Source: Candidatus Latescibacterota bacterium
Lineage (GTDB): Bacteria > Latescibacterota > UBA2968 > UBA8231
DNA: 7,763 nucleotides
Direction: 5' to 3'
NCBI GenBank assembly: GCA_022827165.1
Contig: JAJDTN010000441.1
Span: 1 to 7,763, forward strand
Shown: positions 5,783-7,763 of the stretch, piece after piece
Layout: each line of letters opens with the position of its first letter
How positions within the stretch are numbered: position 1 is the first letter of the stretch
Program-made: the position numbers and the translations under genes
Notes under the pieces: generated by a model
Database searches by the model: none
Seen by the model: the letters and a program-made list of their open reading frames with translations, nothing else
Told to the model about the DNA's origin: nothing

Positions 5783-7763
5783 ATGGATACCCTGCTGAGG
5801 GAACTGCGGCGATCCGATGCTCTCCGCGACGGCGATGCCGGCGGCGACGAGTTGCTGGTTGAGACAGTTGAGAGAATTCCTCCTGTCTACGCAGACGACC
5901 GAGTGTTTGAGTCCCTGTCTCCGGAGATCGGGGAGCGCTTGAGCAGTAGGGATATCTCCCTGTACCAACATCAAGCCGACGCCATCTCGAAGGCGATGTC
6001 GGGCGCCAACGTGGTATTGCAGGCGCCTACCGCGAGCGGCAAGACTCTTGCGTTCCAGATCCCCATGATGGAGCGATTGGTGGCCGAGTCCGGCCACGCC
6101 TTGATGATCTATCCCACGAAAGCGCTGGCCAATGACCAACGCGATCAACTCCTCCGCATCTTCGGGGAGTTAGGCGATGCCAATGGACGCACCATTGAGT
6201 CGTGGTGGTACGACGGTGACGTGGAACGGGAAGACAGGGGTGTGCTTCGATCCAGTCCACCTCACATCCTGATCACGAATCCCGAGATGGTACACAACAG
6301 CTTCCTGGCACACTCGGACAAATGGGCTGGCTTTCTCAGGAATCTGAAATACGTGGTTGTTGACGAGATTCACGAGTACCGAGGATACTTCGGCTCCAAC
6401 GTGGCGCTCGTCTTTCACCGACTCTCACACCACCTCAATCACCAGGGCGTCCACCCGCAGTTCTTCCTTGCCTCGGCGACCTGCGCGAACGCAAAGGAGC
6501 ACGCCGTGAATCTGACAGGCCTGGCTTTCGATGAGGTCAACGCCAGCGACCGGTTCAGGCCGCGCCGTTCCTTCTACTTTGTCAAGCCGGACATCCCGCA
6601 GCATCGGTACTGGCCCATTCTCCAGTTGCGGGCGGTCAATGCGGGCTTGGCGAGTATGGCAATGGGGAAGTCCGCACTGGTGTTCTGTCCCACCCGCAAG
6701 TTCGCTGAAGAGTGCTACCGGAAGGCTCGGGAGGAGGCTATACGGCTTTCCGAGGAAGGGGACGCCAATCTAGACACGCATGCGATTCGGGTATTCAGGG
6801 GTGGATTGGCCAGTGAGGAACGGCACGAGATACAGGACGGGCTTCGGCAAGGCGTCATACGGCTTGTCTTCGCTACGAATGCACTGGAACTCGGGATCGA
6901 CATTGGGAGCCTCGACGGCGTCATCCTCGCTGGTTTCCCCGACAGCATCATGTCGGCTTGGCAGCGCATCGGCCGCGCGGGACGGAGCTGGGACGCTGAC
7001 GCGTTCGTGCTGTACTACGCCCGCAACAACCCACTGGACCAGTTCTACGCCTCGAATCTGCGCATGTTCCTTAAGAAGCCGCTAGACGAATTGGTGGTTA
7101 ATGCCGCCAACGAGGAGTTGGTGAACCGACATCTTCCATGCCTCCTGTACGAGACGCCGGAGGTCGAAGGTGGCGAAGCCGTACTGGGCTCAGGACTGTA
7201 CAAGGCCGCCCAAGAAAAGGTCAAGAGCGGAGCTCAGGCGCCGCGGATAGGCAATTGGCGTCCGCACTTTGGTGTGGACATCCGCGGTACGGGCGGCGGC
7301 ATGTACACGCTAAAGGTCGGCGCAACAGAGATCGGCACCCTCTCGGGGCACCAGCAGTTCCGAGAGGCCTACCAGCGGGCGATCTACATGCACAGTGGTG
7401 TGAACTATCGTGTGGAGTCCGTAGAGATCTCGAGCGACGGAGGCACGATCCACCTAATCGAAGCGCACGACCACCTTCGCACCCACGCCTTTCTGCTCAC
7501 GACCATCAACGTGCAGAATCTGTTTGCCGGTCAACAGTGGGAGGACGGCATTCACGCGATGTACGGCAATGTCACGGTGATGGAGTCGATTCTGTCTATT
7601 CGGGAGTTCGATGGACGGTCCGACGAAACCATCGACACATGGACACCGGAGTCCAACAATGCGACCTACGCGAATGCCCATGCTTTCTGGCTCCAGACTG
7701 GAAGTGCTGATGACCAGGCCGGGGTAATGGAACTGCAGTACCTGCTGAGGCTGGGGACGCTGT
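5783..7763 (+). CDS. SF2 DEAD/DEAH-box helicase, MrfA/YprA-like (3' end outside window)
   Basis: An uninterrupted frame of 660 codons runs off the window end. It contains a full superfamily 2 helicase core: L-Y-Q-H-Q (60-64), Walker A A-P-T-A-S-G-K-T (81-88), Y-P-T-K-A-L (110-115), T-N-P-E-M (165-169), Walker B D-E-I-H (194-197), S-A-T (231-233), L-V-F-C-P-T-R (299-305), A-T-N-A-L-E-L-G-I-D-I-G (364-375) and Q-R-I-G-R-A-G-R (394-401). The P-T-A-S-G-K-T form, V-V-D-E-I-H-E-Y-R-G-Y-F-G-S-N and a downstream R-A-I-Y-M-H-S-G-x-N-Y-R-V segment (532-544) point to the MrfA/YprA group. In Bacillus subtilis that protein is a 3'-5' DNA helicase for mitomycin-type damage repair. Such proteins end in a cysteine-rich DUF1998 domain, which is not yet reached. 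Related DUF1998 helicases occur in phage-defence systems. Sampled G+C (50-63%) is far below the sulfatase (about 73%), which suggests a different origin. Helicase identity is secure; repair versus defence is open. Confidence 0.95.
   Translation, partial: MDTLLRELRRSDALRDGDAGGDELLVETVERIPPVYADDRVFESLSPEIGERLSSRDISLYQHQADAISKAMSGANVVLQAPTASGKTLAFQIPMMERLVAESGHALMIYPTKALANDQRDQLLRIFGELGDANGRTIESWWYDGDVEREDRGVLRSSPPHILITNPEMVHNSFLAHSDKWAGFLRNLKYVVVDEIHEYRGYFGSNVALVFHRLSHHLNHQGVHPQFFLASATCANAKEHAVNLTGLAFDEVNASDRFRPRRSFYFVKPDIPQHRYWPILQLRAVNAGLASMAMGKSALVFCPTRKFAEECYRKAREEAIRLSEEGDANLDTHAIRVFRGGLASEERHEIQDGLRQGVIRLVFATNALELGIDIGSLDGVILAGFPDSIMSAWQRIGRAGRSWDADAFVLYYARNNPLDQFYASNLRMFLKKPLDELVVNAANEELVNRHLPCLLYETPEVEGGEAVLGSGLYKAAQEKVKSGAQAPRIGNWRPHFGVDIRGTGGGMYTLKVGATEIGTLSGHQQFREAYQRAIYMHSGVNYRVESVEISSDGGTIHLIEAHDHLRTHAFLLTTINVQNLFAGQQWEDGIHAMYGNVTVMESILSIREFDGRSDETIDTWTPESNNATYANAHAFWLQTGSADDQAGVMELQYLLRLGTL

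Noticed and set aside
4279..5784. 501-codon minus-strand open frame opposite the sulfatase
   Set aside because: It is a compositional shadow without motifs; the sulfatase signature and metal ligands on the plus strand are decisive.
5666..7710. Short open frames on both strands across the helicase region (for example 6531-6773 and 7138-7710)
   Set aside because: They overlap an unbroken 660-codon frame with all helicase motifs and have no recognisable content of their own.

Overview
The window is a gene-dense stretch of bacterial DNA, unspliced, with short intergenic gaps and Shine-Dalgarno-type starts. Hand-counted 60-base lines run about 73-80% G+C inside the central genes. The gene content resembles carbohydrate-catabolism loci of high-GC, often uncultivated bacteria such as the Planctomycetes/Verrucomicrobia or Latescibacteria/Armatimonadetes type: a LacI-type regulator, a beta-lactamase-fold hydrolase, two aldo/keto reductases, a DapA-family lyase and a formylglycine sulfatase. 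That taxonomic guess is an inference; no rRNA or marker gene is present.

Layout. Bases 2-409 (+) are the 3' end of a LacI-family sugar-responsive repressor. A 71-base gap follows, ending in a hairpin that covers the likely ribosome binding site of the next gene. A cytoplasmic-looking serine hydrolase (490-1566, +) and an L-fucose/L-galactose dehydrogenase-like aldo/keto reductase (1571-2530, +) follow in tight operon spacing. They converge with a two-gene minus-strand operon: an atypical aldo/keto reductase (4318-3449), then a DapA-family Schiff-base lyase (3449-2538) coupled by a TGATG overlap. The two units meet at a 15-base inverted repeat containing both stop codons. Divergent from the minus operon, with only 38 bases between start codons, is a signal-peptide-less sulfatase (4357-5757, +). 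After 25 bases a large SF2 helicase of the MrfA/YprA type begins (5783) and runs off the end of the window.

How the genes may work together (inference). Sulfatase, sugar dehydrogenase and DapA-family aldolase are three of the steps expected for intracellular desulfation and non-phosphorylating oxidative breakdown of a sulfated or deoxy sugar to pyruvate plus an aldehyde. The LacI-type protein would be the sensor. The dehydratase, a dedicated lactonase and any transporter are not in the window.

The helicase looks separate. Its sampled lines fall to about 50-63% G+C, its codon choice is more AT-tolerant, and its predicted role is DNA repair or defence. The junction at 5757-5783 may therefore mark the edge of a different genomic module. 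All six complete or partial metabolic genes and the helicase read cleanly without a frameshift. I saw no tRNA, rRNA, CRISPR array, insertion sequence or transposase.
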